Source of the DNA: an uncultured Acetatifactor sp.
Lineage (GTDB): Bacteria > Bacillota > Clostridia > Lachnospirales > Lachnospiraceae
NCBI GenBank assembly: GCA_904501885.1
Contig: CAJGCP010000035.1
Span: 1-22,666 of the forward strand
DNA: 22,666 bases
Reading direction: 5' to 3'
Below the pieces are notes generated by a model. That model did not search any database, was not told where the DNA came from, and was given only the letters and a program-made list of their open reading frames with translations. This document shows, piece after piece, positions 8,077-16,244 of the stretch. Both the position numbers and the translations under genes were made by a program. Numbering within the stretch: the first letter of the stretch is position 1; every line of letters starts with the position of its first letter.

Positions 8077-8532
8077 TTAACTTAGGTTTCCATCTTTATC
8101 ACATGTGAGGGTGATGGTATATTGAGGTTTCGAGACGGTAATACCCAAAAGCTTTCTACCCATGGTCAGCTGTGTAGTGGCTGTATTGCCACTTCGGGTT
8201 GTAGTATTTGAAATTTCATACCACTTGCTGTCATAGATTGTCACGGTACAGCTGGCGCTAGTGCAGCTAGAAGTTGTGCCGTCATAAGTAAATGTACAAT
8301 GCAGCTGTGCCACCCACTCAAGATTGTCGCTACTATCAAAATATTCATATTGTCTGTAGGCCACACGCGTATTTGTTGCCCTAGGCGAAACATCCTTGAT
8401 GCTAATTTTCAGATAACTACCATCATCAAAATGGACAACATTATCGTCTGAAGTTGTTGCCAAAGCATTAACAGGGGCCAAGCCAATCAGTAATACCATA
8501 ATAATTACCAAAGATAGAATTCGAAATCGCAT
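8077..8532 (-). CDS. Small secreted protein downstream of PadR pair
   Basis: A 151-residue protein with a typical signal peptide: basic start MRFR, hydrophobic core LSLVIIMVLLIGLAPV, and an ANALAT-like cleavage region near residues 22-26. The mature part is Thr/Ser-rich with alternating beta strands and a pair of cysteines (SSCTSASC), suggesting a small beta-sandwich at the cell surface or outside. No anchoring motif or catalytic residue is apparent. It is the last gene of the PadR-membrane protein-secreted protein unit, 20 nt after the preceding stop, and is followed at once by a strong terminator. Similar small secreted proteins accompany PadR pairs in clostridia, but the function is unknown. 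Confidence 0.75.
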   Translation of the reverse strand: MRFRILSLVIIMVLLIGLAPVNALATTSDDNVVHFDDGSYLKISIKDVSPRATNTRVAYRQYEYFDSSDNLEWVAQLHCTFTYDGTTSSCTSASCTVTIYDSKWYEISNTTTRSGNTATTQLTMGRKLLGITVSKPQYTITLTCDKDGNLS

Positions 8533-8552
8533 ATTCTAGCTCCTTTTCTGCG

Positions 8553-8936
8553 TTATTTAACAACTATAATCGTGTCATTAATATGGCCATCGGTTGTCTG
8601 GTTTGCGTCAATAATTCCCCATACAGCCACAGTTAACCAAATCGCCACGATCAACGCCATAGTGCCCACAACAATTACGATCACTTTCCGTTTAATTCGC
8701 ATTTTCCGCAGCAACTCGGGAGCATCTTGATCCTCAATATAGCTGAGCGCAATTGTCTGGGGCTCACCGAAATGCAACTTTACCTCATCAAAATCTGCAT
8801 TCGGATTTTGCTCCAGAAACAGGCCCACACTTTCTTGAATCTGCTGCATAATTGTCTTCTTCATCTTGTACGAGCAAGGAAGGTCCTTGCGAATGCTGCG
8901 ATAATACCGCTTCAATGAGGTGTCAAGATTGCCCAT
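8553..8936 (-). CDS. PadR-associated one-helix membrane protein (DUF1700/HAAS-like)
   Basis: A 127-residue protein from ATG 8936, chosen because AAGGTGG lies 6 nt upstream; a GTG 9 nt earlier is possible. Residues about 5-75 form the short helical domain usual in partners of PadR regulators (LKRYYRSIRKDLPC, MQQIQESVGLFLEQNPNADFDEVKLHFGEP). A transmembrane helix at about 83-107 (VIVIVVGTMALIVAIWLTVAVWGII) and a short extracellular tail follow. Family members of the DUF1700/HAAS type are cotranscribed with PadR and are thought to help respond to membrane stress. The start lies inside the end of the PadR gene (14-nt overlap), so translation is probably coupled. Confidence 0.8.
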   Translation of the reverse strand: MGNLDTSLKRYYRSIRKDLPCSYKMKKTIMQQIQESVGLFLEQNPNADFDEVKLHFGEPQTIALSYIEDQDAPELLRKMRIKRKVIVIVVGTMALIVAIWLTVAVWGIIDANQTTDGHINDTIIVVK

Positions 8937-9282
8937 GGGTTCCACCTTCTTCTCTAATGATTTGGAATATGCCTTGTGTCACATCCTCGTACTCTTGGAT
9001 CAGTTCCCTTAACCGTTCCTCACCGGCAGGCTCCAGATGATAGTAGATTCTGCTCATTCGCTTGCCTACCTGGACCTTTCGGTCGGAAATAAGGCCTTGA
9101 TCCAAAAGTCGATACAGCACCGGGTAAAGCGAGCCTTCCTGGGTTGTGAGTTTTCCACCGCTGGAATTTGCGGTTTCCTGCACCAGCTGATAGCCGTACA
9201 TATCCTCTCGTTTTAGCAATGCTAAAATCACCAGAGACATAACACCTCTGCGAAAACTTTGCTGAGAACTATCTGCAGCCAC
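8923..9282 (-). CDS. PadR-family transcriptional regulator
   Basis: A 119-residue winged-helix protein. The family pattern is clear: FRRGVMSLVILALLKREDMYGYQLVQ, then TTQEGSLYPVLYRLLDQGLIS (recognition helix and wing approach), then YYHLEPAGEERLREL, followed by a C-terminal dimerisation helix. PadR proteins are repressors that often respond to small aromatic compounds or antimicrobial stress and often control their own operon. The start is GTG 9282, preceded by GGGGTGAGG at short spacing; the next in-frame ATG would remove the conserved FRRGV. It overlaps the membrane partner gene. A well-formed promoter lies at 9316-9344, immediately divergent from the promoter of the 9458 operon, so both could be controlled by this regulator. 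Confidence 0.92.
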   Translation of the reverse strand: MAADSSQQSFRRGVMSLVILALLKREDMYGYQLVQETANSSGGKLTTQEGSLYPVLYRLLDQGLISDRKVQVGKRMSRIYYHLEPAGEERLRELIQEYEDVTQGIFQIIREEGGTHGQS

Positions 9283-9315
9283 AACCTCACCCCGCTCTAC
9301 ACGATCTTATTATTT

Positions 9316-9344
9316 TTTATATCACAAAAGCTGTTATAATTCAA
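9316..9344 (-). promoter_or_regulatory. Sigma-A promoter of the PadR operon
   Basis: On the minus strand TTGAAT (9339-9344), 17 nt, TATAAA (9316-9321), with TG one base before the -10 (extended -10). Its -35 is 22 nt from the -35 of the divergent promoter at 9367-9395. Confidence 0.65.
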
Positions 9345-9366
9345 TGCCTATGAAATAAAGGTATTG

Positions 9367-9395
9367 TTGACAAAATACCCAGACCGTGGCATAAT
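9367..9395 (+). promoter_or_regulatory. Strong sigma-A promoter of the 9458-11521 operon
   Basis: Perfect -35 TTGACA (9367-9372), 17-nt spacer and -10 CATAAT (9390-9395), about 60 nt before the ATG at 9458. Confidence 0.75.
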
Positions 9396-9457
9396 TGTGT
9401 TGTAAGTTTCGACAAAAATCGACAAATTACCTTATGTTTACGTACAGGAGGACGCTT

Positions 9458-10342
9458 ATGCCTAATCAGAGAAAACCAGTTCAGTTTGACCATTTTCGCC
9501 CATACTATCTAACCACGGACGAAAATGGTATTTCTCACGAGCATGTCTATAATCTCAGCGCATTGCTACAGCATGTTATGTCCTGCCCCTTTAGCGAGAC
9601 TAAGAAAAGAATCCTTGGCGATACGCATATGTTCCATACATGCAGATACGACGAAGATTTGCGTGTGTGGGAGTTGCAAATTCTGCACCTTAGAGAAAAA
9701 ATACTCCCCGGCATTGCCGATGATAGCGGCGCATATGAACTGATCCAATTGGCAGATAATCAATATCCGGCAGAGTCTACCACAATTCTGTATGATGAGA
9801 CTCGCTGCACATTGTACCTACAAAGAAATATATATGGAACATCTATTAAGGCACTGGAGGAATTCTTGCAGCTGCTTTCTCCAGAGGGAACGCTTATGCT
9901 GCTTAAACCCATTTTGAGCGGCGCTCGAATTGGCAGAATCACGACAAGTAATTTGTATCGTAAACTGGTATTAGTTGCTGATAGCGAACAACTGAATAAC
10001 GAGCAAACCACGCAGCACCTCGCTCAAATCATCAATGGCTCCAGAAGATATCAAGGGCGTTTTATCAGGTTCGAACTCGGATTTAGGCACCAAAAGCACG
10101 GACGGCTGAATGCGCGTGAAGTCAGCGATTTGATTCATGAAGCATATAGCTTCCCCGGTACCCACGATCTCCGTGTTCATGTAGCGGAGAACGAAGACAC
10201 TCCCTTTGAAACGATCAATCTGATGGATGATCGTGCAAGCTATAAACTTACGGTTGAGTATTCTCGCAACAACCCCATTACCCATGAACGGCTTTACCGT
10301 ATGTGTTTGGGCAAATACATGGAAGAACAGGGCCTTCGCTAA
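9458..10342 (+). CDS. Soluble protein of unknown function, possibly DUF6731-like; first gene of three-gene operon
   Basis: A 294-residue protein. ATG 9458 was chosen because AGGAGG lies 6 nt upstream and the conserved-looking body follows (QRKPVQFDHFRPYYL). There is no signal peptide or membrane helix, so it is cytoplasmic. Recognisable stretches include VWELQILHLREKILPGI, TTILYDETRCTLYLQRNIYG and KYRR-like basic patches in the second half. From memory this layout resembles DUF6731-type proteins, but I cannot verify that and no catalytic motif is obvious. It is followed after 24 nt by a four-helix membrane protein and then a membrane-anchored protein, under one strong promoter and one terminator. 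A soluble component with two membrane components suggests a sensor-effector module, perhaps anti-phage. This is inference. Confidence 0.8.
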   Translation: MPNQRKPVQFDHFRPYYLTTDENGISHEHVYNLSALLQHVMSCPFSETKKRILGDTHMFHTCRYDEDLRVWELQILHLREKILPGIADDSGAYELIQLADNQYPAESTTILYDETRCTLYLQRNIYGTSIKALEEFLQLLSPEGTLMLLKPILSGARIGRITTSNLYRKLVLVADSEQLNNEQTTQHLAQIINGSRRYQGRFIRFELGFRHQKHGRLNAREVSDLIHEAYSFPGTHDLRVHVAENEDTPFETINLMDDRASYKLTVEYSRNNPITHERLYRMCLGKYMEEQGLR

Positions 10343-10366
10343 AACTATTTCCAGGGGGTGTTCACT

Positions 10367-10870
10367 TTGAAAGCAAAACTGCATGTCGGAGCGGTCGTTT
10401 TGTTGCCTGTCATCCTGGGAATTTTGTCTGGACTTGTAGTATCAAGGACCAAGATTACATCAATAGAATTTCCCCGGCTAGAGTTTCTTCTCAACACTAT
10501 TATTTCCTGCTCGGCTACTATTTCGGGTTTTATTTTGGCTTCCGTGACCATTTTGGTTGGTGCAACGTCAAGTGAGATTATGAAGAAAATCAGAAAGAAA
10601 GGTGCCCTGCCGGAGCTGCGTTGGCGATATACAGAAGCCCTTATTTTGGGTCTTGTAGTGATTTTCTTTTTCACATTTTTGGGCGCGATTGTAGACGATA
10701 CGGACTGTGTAGGGAAAATATATCTTTCTCTTAGTACAGGTCTTTTGGTTGCCTACGTTTGTAGTGTTATTTCCACATGTTATTATCTTCTTTCCATAAT
10801 CGGGCTCATCAACGATGAGGGGCCAACCATTGATAATGCACCATCCGTTCCTGGAGGTAAATTTAGGTGA
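10367..10870 (+). CDS. Four-helix membrane protein, second gene of three-gene operon
   Basis: A 167-residue protein. TTG 10367 was chosen as start because AGGGGGTG lies about 6 nt upstream; an in-frame GTG at 10358 sits inside that site. Four hydrophobic helices lie near residues 7-24, 41-63, 86-106 and 115-143, with a short basic cytoplasmic loop between helices 2 and 3 (SEIMKKIRKKGALPELRWRY). The motif SGFILASVTILVGATSSEI in helix 2 recalls small membrane effectors associated with soluble sensors in bacterial defence loci, but this is pattern memory, not proof. A polar tail follows helix 4. It lies between a soluble protein and a membrane-anchored protein and should be cotranscribed with both. 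A pore-forming or membrane-perturbing role is the main hypothesis. Confidence 0.75.
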   Translation: MKAKLHVGAVVLLPVILGILSGLVVSRTKITSIEFPRLEFLLNTIISCSATISGFILASVTILVGATSSEIMKKIRKKGALPELRWRYTEALILGLVVIFFFTFLGAIVDDTDCVGKIYLSLSTGLLVAYVCSVISTCYYLLSIIGLINDEGPTIDNAPSVPGGKFR

Positions 10871-10921
10871 GGTTGGAAGCGTTCTTAATAGGAATAAGCA
10901 AATGAAAGAAGTGACGCACGA

Positions 10922-11521
10922 ATGACATTTTCAGATTGGATATCAGGAATTTCTTTGGTGATTGCGTTTGCGGCACTGCTTTATTCAATTATAAGCAACA
11001 CAAAGAAATATGAGCTTACATATCAGTATTATCAGGACGTAGTTGCGTGGCACAGTGAGGTTATCAAAGTAATTACACAGTTAAAAGTTGCAAATCAAGC
11101 AAGTGAGAAAAAGGCACATCTGGCTGAACTATCTGCATTAATTGAAACCGGCAGATTCTATTTCCCAAACATTGACCGGCATGACAGTTTCGGTGCTAAC
11201 AAGCCCTTGGCATACAGGGGTTATAGGAATGTGGTTTTAGATTTTCTGGTATATGAATATCAGTTATTCGATCGCGAGGACAGCAACAAGTATATGAAAC
11301 ACGCTGAAAGTTTGCAACGCTTGTTTACTTCTTATGTCTTCCAACATCTTGACCCCAAAAAACACCAAAAGAAGGTCAAGCACAATACCAGCATTCAAAT
11401 GAAGAACGAAATTACGATTAACGAATATATAAAACAGGCTCCGGAATCAATCTATGCTTTGTATCCCATTGATAGCAACAGGTCAAACTGGGAAGCAACA
11501 CCCACTCAAAGGGTCCCCTAA
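10922..11521 (+). CDS. N-terminally anchored membrane protein, third gene of three-gene operon
   Basis: A 199-residue protein with a single N-terminal helix (about residues 5-25, WISGISLVIAFAALLYSIIS) and a cytoplasmic domain rich in helices and aromatic residues. Characteristic stretches are YQYYQDVVAWHSEVIKVI, LIETGRFYFPNIDRHDSFG and PLAYRGYRNVVLDFLVYEYQ. I have seen this pattern in unnamed bacterial membrane proteins but know no function. The Shine-Dalgarno is weak (GAAGTGA about 7 nt before ATG 10922), so expression may be lower than upstream genes. It follows the four-helix protein by 51 nt and precedes a strong terminator. It is likely a partner or regulator of the membrane component in the same operon. 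Confidence 0.75.
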   Translation: MTFSDWISGISLVIAFAALLYSIISNTKKYELTYQYYQDVVAWHSEVIKVITQLKVANQASEKKAHLAELSALIETGRFYFPNIDRHDSFGANKPLAYRGYRNVVLDFLVYEYQLFDREDSNKYMKHAESLQRLFTSYVFQHLDPKKHQKKVKHNTSIQMKNEITINEYIKQAPESIYALYPIDSNRSNWEATPTQRVP

Positions 11522-12046
11522 AGGAATCTGTTATTATTTGCTTGCTTCAAAACCTCCATCTCTAATTACTACCTCGATCCGGTTGTTAATTCTCGATACG
11601 GGTAGCCCCGGCATCAACCTTACGAAAAAAGCCTTGTCTGTATTAGCCTTCCAAAACAAAAACAATCCGAACCCTTCTCCTACTGAGCCAGGGTTCGGAT
11701 TATTTTTTTGCGCTGATGCCAGAACTTATATCTGCTTAGTTACCAATAACTCCTATAGACAGCAATTCCAAGATTTTTTCCCATTTTTATACTACGAAAA
11801 ACGATTGACGCCTATTTTTTGCTGCTATTTAATGCGCCATAGGAATACGCATATTTACTGCGCTATCCGTTTCCATTCTAAGGTATCCTTGTTCACGGAG
11901 TACAGAATCTCATCGACGTAGTCCATCATATACAGAGCGTGTCGGCGGTGATGTAACATGCATAACTGGGGCATGCTACCGTAGCTTTAGTGTTGCCGTC
12001 GTGGTTCAGACAAAAAAGTATGACCATTGTTTTGGGAGGGGCCAAC
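11522..12046. other. Intergenic region between three-gene operon and ABC operon
   Basis: 525 nt without a credible gene. It holds the strong terminator at 11664-11709. A 34-codon minus-strand ORF at 11855-11959 lacks a ribosome binding site and could be the tail of a decayed gene. No second terminator for the leftward ABC operon is obvious, so the 11664-11709 hairpin may serve both sides. Confidence 0.5.
11664..11709 (+). terminator. Strong intrinsic terminator of the three-gene operon
   Basis: AATCCGAACCCT (11664-11675) pairs perfectly with AGGGTTCGGATT (11690-11701), a 12-bp stem with a 14-nt loop, followed by A and seven Ts. Confidence 0.88.
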
Positions 12047-12715
12047 CTATTCTATAATACTCCAATTTCCGTCTTTCATCTGAAGAACCACATCGGCCTG
12101 CTCGGCAACGGCGGGGTCGTGGGTGACGATGATGACGATGCAGCCGTCCTCATGGGCCATGCTGCGGAGGATCTGCACGATATTGCGGGTGTTCGTAGAG
12201 TCCAGATTGCCAGTGGGTTCGTCGGCAAGAATGATCTTGCAGCCCTGGGCCAGGGTGCGGGCGATGGCTACACGCTGCTGCTCACCGCCGGAGAGGTGGC
12301 TGGGCAGGCGCTTATCGTAGGTAGCAGGCAGTTCCACACGCTCCCGGACTTCCCGGGCCAGTGCCACAGCTTCCTTTCTTGGTGTCTTCTTGAGGCTGAG
12401 AGGATACTGGATGTTCTCCTGTACCGTCAGCAGCGGGAAGAGATTGTAGTTCTGATAGATGACGGAAACAGCATCCCGGCGCATTTGATTTCTGTCCCAA
12501 TCTTTGGTGGACTTGCCGTCAATGATAATCTCACCTTCGGTTGGCAGGTCCAGACCGGCCATCAAAGATAGCAGCGTAGTCTTGCCGGAGCCGGACTTGC
12601 CGATGATGGCATAGCACTTGCCCGGTTCAAATTCATAAGACACCCCATCCACCGCCTTGACGGTCTGGAATTTGCCTTTATAGCTGTAAGATACATTTTT
12701 GAGGGAGATACCCAT
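12047..12715 (-). CDS. ABC transporter ATP-binding protein (MacB/LolD type)
   Basis: A 222-residue complete ATPase. From ATG 12715 the motifs are Walker A GKSGSGKT (39-46), Q-loop Gln88, signature LSGGEQQR (141-148), Walker B IILADEP (161-167) with catalytic Glu166, D-loop NLD (170-172), and the switch His in VTHD (about 199). It powers the two FtsX-like permeases encoded just upstream. ATG 12715 was preferred over ATG 12724 because GGAGG at 12725-12729 abuts the earlier codon with no spacer but is 9 nt from the later one. The permease stop TGA is separated by one base (TGATATG), so translation is coupled. Substrates of such exporters in Firmicutes are often antimicrobial peptides or lipoproteins. 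Confidence 0.95.
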   Translation of the reverse strand: MGISLKNVSYSYKGKFQTVKAVDGVSYEFEPGKCYAIIGKSGSGKTTLLSLMAGLDLPTEGEIIIDGKSTKDWDRNQMRRDAVSVIYQNYNLFPLLTVQENIQYPLSLKKTPRKEAVALAREVRERVELPATYDKRLPSHLSGGEQQRVAIARTLAQGCKIILADEPTGNLDSTNTRNIVQILRSMAHEDGCIVIIVTHDPAVAEQADVVLQMKDGNWSIIE

Positions 12716-12716
12716 A

Positions 12717-13895
12717 TCATTCATCCTCCTTTATGGTGGTGAGTAGGTTTTTGTGTAGGAATATTTGCAGTGCCACGGTCAGACCCACAAAATAGATTAC
12801 TGCCAAGATGCCCAACCTGTCCGCAGGCTGCCATGCATTGTAAGAGCCACCCAATGCGATGCCCAAAGCCACGCACAGCATCTGCTCCGATACGAAGCAA
12901 CCATAAATGGATCTGTTGGGTGTGCCCATGGTGCGCATCAGAGCAATTTCTTTTTTACGGTTGCGAACCATAAGAAAACCGATCAAAAATCCAGCGGCAG
13001 CAGACAGGCACAGCACAATTACGGTACAAATGCGGTTTGTGGAAATACTGTTTTGCAGGGTAACGGACGAGCGCTGGAGCAGATCATCGTTGATGTCAAG
13101 GGCATACAAGTAATACTCATAGCCGTATTCACCCCATGGTGTTTTTTCGCCCAAGGGGTTTGGCTCAGCAAACCAGCGTCTTGATACGGTACGCAGTTCT
13201 TCCAGATCGTCATTATTACGTAGCGTAGCCCGGATCGCCTGTACCGACATAAACTCCCCTAATTCTGCATAGACCTGTTCGCCTATTGCATAGGGACAGT
13301 AGATAGATTTTCCGTCACCGCCCATATAGGTACCCACAACTTTCAGCTTGCAGGAGTATTCGGTCATAGGATGATTTTTCCAACATTCAAAATCCAGTTC
13401 CACATAAGACTCGCCCGTTTCTTCGTCGGTGAAAACCATCATGGAGTTTGGAACCAAGCACACAGGATCGTTACTGGAAAAGATATTCTCGCCGTATCCT
13501 TCGTTCCACAAGATGTATGTGCCGTTTTCCGGCCAAAGCTCATTGGACAGGGCAGTTGATGTGATACCAACCAACGTATAATTAGAGTTGATACCCGCAA
13601 CAGCGTGTTTACACACTCTCTGTAAATCGGAAACATACTTTGCAAGTCCCTCCTTCTGCATAAACACATCTGCGATTATTGCCGGAATATCCAGATTAGA
13701 AGAAGTGGTGGCAGATAGATTTGTTACTGAAAACTGCACCGGAATCGTGTGGTAAGTATCGTTGTATTTCTCCAGCTCGGCATCATTGGCCTTTTGCAGT
13801 CCGCACAGCACAACGGATAGAATTGCTGCAAAAAACAGCACACCCAGCGCTGGTGCGGGCGTTCTCCGGAGCCTTCTTAGCGTATGCAGGATCAT
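12717..13895 (-). CDS. FtsX-like ABC permease, short (MacB topology)
   Basis: A 392-residue membrane protein. One N-terminal helix (about residues 14-34) is followed by an extracellular domain of roughly 240 residues, then three C-terminal helices (about 283-310, 330-348, 360-380). Between the last helices is RNRKKEIALMRTMGTPNRSI, the usual cytoplasmic coupling loop of FtsX/MacB permeases. It is encoded between the larger permease (6 nt away) and the ATPase (one-base gap to the chosen start), implying a heteromeric transporter. The spacing and shared direction support one operon. Mechanotransmission rather than passage through the membrane is the known mode of MacB-type systems; the substrate is unknown. 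Confidence 0.88.
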   Translation of the reverse strand: MILHTLRRLRRTPAPALGVLFFAAILSVVLCGLQKANDAELEKYNDTYHTIPVQFSVTNLSATTSSNLDIPAIIADVFMQKEGLAKYVSDLQRVCKHAVAGINSNYTLVGITSTALSNELWPENGTYILWNEGYGENIFSSNDPVCLVPNSMMVFTDEETGESYVELDFECWKNHPMTEYSCKLKVVGTYMGGDGKSIYCPYAIGEQVYAELGEFMSVQAIRATLRNNDDLEELRTVSRRWFAEPNPLGEKTPWGEYGYEYYLYALDINDDLLQRSSVTLQNSISTNRICTVIVLCLSAAAGFLIGFLMVRNRKKEIALMRTMGTPNRSIYGCFVSEQMLCVALGIALGGSYNAWQPADRLGILAVIYFVGLTVALQIFLHKNLLTTIKEDE

Positions 13896-13901
13896 AAACT
13901 A

Positions 13902-16094
13902 TCACATCCTTTTCGCAATCCCCTTGTCTCTTGTCATAGGCAGTGCAAGCAGCACCGTCAAAATAAGTGCCAATGCAAGCTGTCCCAGAGCAACCATAAT
14001 CAAAGTGACAATATCCACTTCCAGAGTGACCGCAGTACCCACACTCTCCGCAAGAGCGTTAATTACCCGCTGCCACAGCAGCATACCTGCCATAGTGCCG
14101 ATCACAGCGCCCGGAACAAGGATTCCGGCGCTGGTCATTACTACCTGTGCAACCTTGTATCTACGGTGTGTTCCCATTGCGTTCATCGTGGACAGCACTT
14201 TTCTTTGGCTACCGGGGAACAGGAACAAGAAAAGTACAAGGATGATGCCGTATACAATAACACCGACTTGCATAGCTCGCTGTGCCACTTCCCGGTAGTT
14301 TTCCAAGCTATCAGAAATCGTGGTGTATTCTTGATCGTAATACACATACAGATCTTCATATCCGGCTTCGTTCACAAGAGTACGGAACTCCTCAATCATA
14401 CCATTCTTTAGGATCAGCGTCTGGAAAAAGGCTTGATTGCCATAATCCATATCCGAAGAAACGGAAGCATGGGGAACAAAAATTGTATTAGGGGTAAAAG
14501 AGTACAGATTTTCGGAAACGTCACCCCAAGCATTATCCTGCCGATAAAGGCCAATGATTACATAGCTTTCGGCCTCTCCTTCAAATTCTGTATGCTGCGT
14601 ATAGGCATAAGCAGAGGGGTTGACAACGCCTTCGCTTTCAGAGATAAAGCCCTGGTAAGGTGAGTTCCAGTCATAATTATAGAAGTGGGGCGAGATCGTG
14701 TCGCCAACACTCAATCCATTGGCCGCAGCAATGGTCTCAGAAATGATACATACTTTAGCACCGCTGGTCAGTTCTTCCTGTGTGAAGTCACGGCCAGCTA
14801 CAATCCGTGCTGTTTCTCTAGCGAAGTCAGCCACATAACCCAGCTTGTCAACGCCGATCACCGGGAACGCATGGAAGTTGACCTCCATCAAATCCAGTTG
14901 GCTCGTCCAAAGCTGACCACTTTCAGATTGCAGGAAGTCCTCGACAGACCCCTCCAAATGTGCAATGGTAGGAATCGAATATAGCTTGCTATACACCTCC
15001 TGTGTAACTTGAACCGCATTGCCGCTTTCATCGGTGATCCAATGCTCCCAATTTATGCTGGGATAGCCGCCGCTTCCGTCGGAGTATTCGATTCGCTCAT
15101 AAGCACCTAATAATGTTTCATCACGGGCAGTAAGAAAAACAGCATCTTGATTTTTCATTTGCCATTTCCAAACATCCACCGTACAATCACCATAGGTGTA
15201 CGTCGCAAAATACCTTGCGTGCGGATTTAGCTGTGTAAGGCTTTCCACCTCTTCTTCGGTATAGTAATAAAAGCTATCGGCATCCAGTTCCTCCAAATTG
15301 ATGTTTGTTCCTAATTTACTACTCAAAGATCTAGAGATATGTCCACGAAGTGTCCAATCGCCATCCAGATAGTCAGAGCCGTAAACAAGATACCGCTCAC
15401 CGGGCTCAAGCTGCAAGGCATCCAAGCTCTCCACATCCGGCAGTACAAGGGTTAGGTAAATCGTGCGGCCCGTAGGATCGGCATATCCTTCTTCCAGAGA
15501 AATCACACCTTTTACAATTCCAATCAGCTCCACAGATACTTCCGTTGTGATACTCATTTCTGTACCATCTTCCAGGACACCCTTGAAAATTGTACCGACA
15601 GGTTCTCCAATCTCAAGCAGTTCCATTTCCAGCATGGCGCAAGAATAGGTCGGTTGTGCCTCTAAACTGTGGGGCGCAGTTGCTTCCTGTTCTCCTTCAA
15701 AAGGATAGAAATAACGATGATGGGTGAGATTATCGGGATTGATTTCAGAAATGTAGGCCGAAGCAAGTCCCGGTGTTGCAAGACCTTCCACAAGATCCGT
15801 TCTTGTCTGAATGGTATTGCTGATCCATTCTGCAATCTCCTCTGGCAAAGTCTGACTCCAACTCAAGTATGGTATTTTATTGCCCTCAAAGTCAGTAAAA
15901 TAGCTTTCGGAGTAATTGTACTTTGTTGTTGGCAGTGCAATGGTAGTAAAGTGATATTCCAAGGTCGCCTCTGTTTTGTTAGCCGCAATGGACTGCCCAA
16001 GGCAGATGCCCAGAATGGATATCGCCAGTGAAACCACAATAATGCCGGATATAAATTTAAGTGGCTGCCTTAACATCTGCCGAATCGTTTTCAT
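13902..16094 (-). CDS. FtsX-like ABC permease, large extracellular domain (MacB topology)
   Basis: About 730 residues from ATG 16094 (or ATG 16097, adjacent). GGGAGG at 16102-16107 gives the best spacing to 16094; an upstream in-frame start at 16124 would add residues without a site. An N-terminal helix (about residues 14-36) is followed by an extracellular domain of nearly 580 residues that is rich in acidic and aromatic residues, then three C-terminal helices, with FPGSQRKVLSTMNAMGTHRRY as the coupling loop. The gene ends in TGA six bases before the second permease. The large outer domain is where a peptide or protein substrate would be gripped. The upstream neighbour is a secreted Cys/His-rich protein, a possible substrate. 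The 9-bp-arm palindrome at 16139-16161 lies just upstream. Confidence 0.88.
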   Translation of the reverse strand: MKTIRQMLRQPLKFISGIIVVSLAISILGICLGQSIAANKTEATLEYHFTTIALPTTKYNYSESYFTDFEGNKIPYLSWSQTLPEEIAEWISNTIQTRTDLVEGLATPGLASAYISEINPDNLTHHRYFYPFEGEQEATAPHSLEAQPTYSCAMLEMELLEIGEPVGTIFKGVLEDGTEMSITTEVSVELIGIVKGVISLEEGYADPTGRTIYLTLVLPDVESLDALQLEPGERYLVYGSDYLDGDWTLRGHISRSLSSKLGTNINLEELDADSFYYYTEEEVESLTQLNPHARYFATYTYGDCTVDVWKWQMKNQDAVFLTARDETLLGAYERIEYSDGSGGYPSINWEHWITDESGNAVQVTQEVYSKLYSIPTIAHLEGSVEDFLQSESGQLWTSQLDLMEVNFHAFPVIGVDKLGYVADFARETARIVAGRDFTQEELTSGAKVCIISETIAAANGLSVGDTISPHFYNYDWNSPYQGFISESEGVVNPSAYAYTQHTEFEGEAESYVIIGLYRQDNAWGDVSENLYSFTPNTIFVPHASVSSDMDYGNQAFFQTLILKNGMIEEFRTLVNEAGYEDLYVYYDQEYTTISDSLENYREVAQRAMQVGVIVYGIILVLFLFLFPGSQRKVLSTMNAMGTHRRYKVAQVVMTSAGILVPGAVIGTMAGMLLWQRVINALAESVGTAVTLEVDIVTLIMVALGQLALALILTVLLALPMTRDKGIAKRM

Positions 16095-16138
16095 CATATA
16101 TCCTCCCATTCTGATTTGGCTCAAATAAATACAAATAT

Positions 16139-16161
16139 CGGTTAGATATGAAATCTAACCG
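16139..16161. promoter_or_regulatory. Palindromic candidate operator upstream of the ABC operon
   Basis: CGGTTAGAT (16139-16147) and ATCTAACCG (16153-16161) form a perfect inverted repeat around ATGAA. It lies about 45 nt before the first permease start, where a regulator would act. It could also form an RNA hairpin in a transcript from the upstream gene. Confidence 0.45.
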
Positions 16162-16177
16162 TAGTCGTGCACTATGT

Positions 16178-16205
16178 ATCCAGCCCACAAAATTGTGGGC
16201 TGGAT
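16178..16205 (-). terminator. Perfect 13-bp hairpin between secreted protein gene and ABC operon
   Basis: ATCCAGCCCACAA (16178-16190) pairs with TTGTGGGCTGGAT (16193-16205) around two As. It lies about 40 nt after the stop of the secreted protein gene. Neither strand has a good T run, so it may be a weak terminator or an mRNA-stabilising stem that lets some transcripts continue into the ABC genes. Confidence 0.55.
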
Positions 16206-16244
16206 TCGATTGAATATATACTTCTCAGCTTGTTATTTCACGTA

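Noticed and set aside
11454..11921. 155-codon plus-strand ORF
   Set aside because: It starts inside the 10922 gene, has no ribosome binding site and runs through a strong terminator. Its composition is unlike its neighbours.
11855..11959. 34-codon minus-strand ORF reading MLHHRRHALYMMDYVDEILY
   Set aside because: No ribosome binding site and too short to identify. It may be the tail of a decayed gene but cannot be supported.
11990..12571. 193-codon plus-strand ORF opposite the ATPase
   Set aside because: Antisense to a gene with all ATPase motifs; an artefact of codon structure.
13762..14411. Long antisense ORFs opposite the ABC permeases
   Set aside because: They are shadows of well-supported permease genes, lack ribosome binding sites and have unlikely Ser/Thr/His-rich composition.
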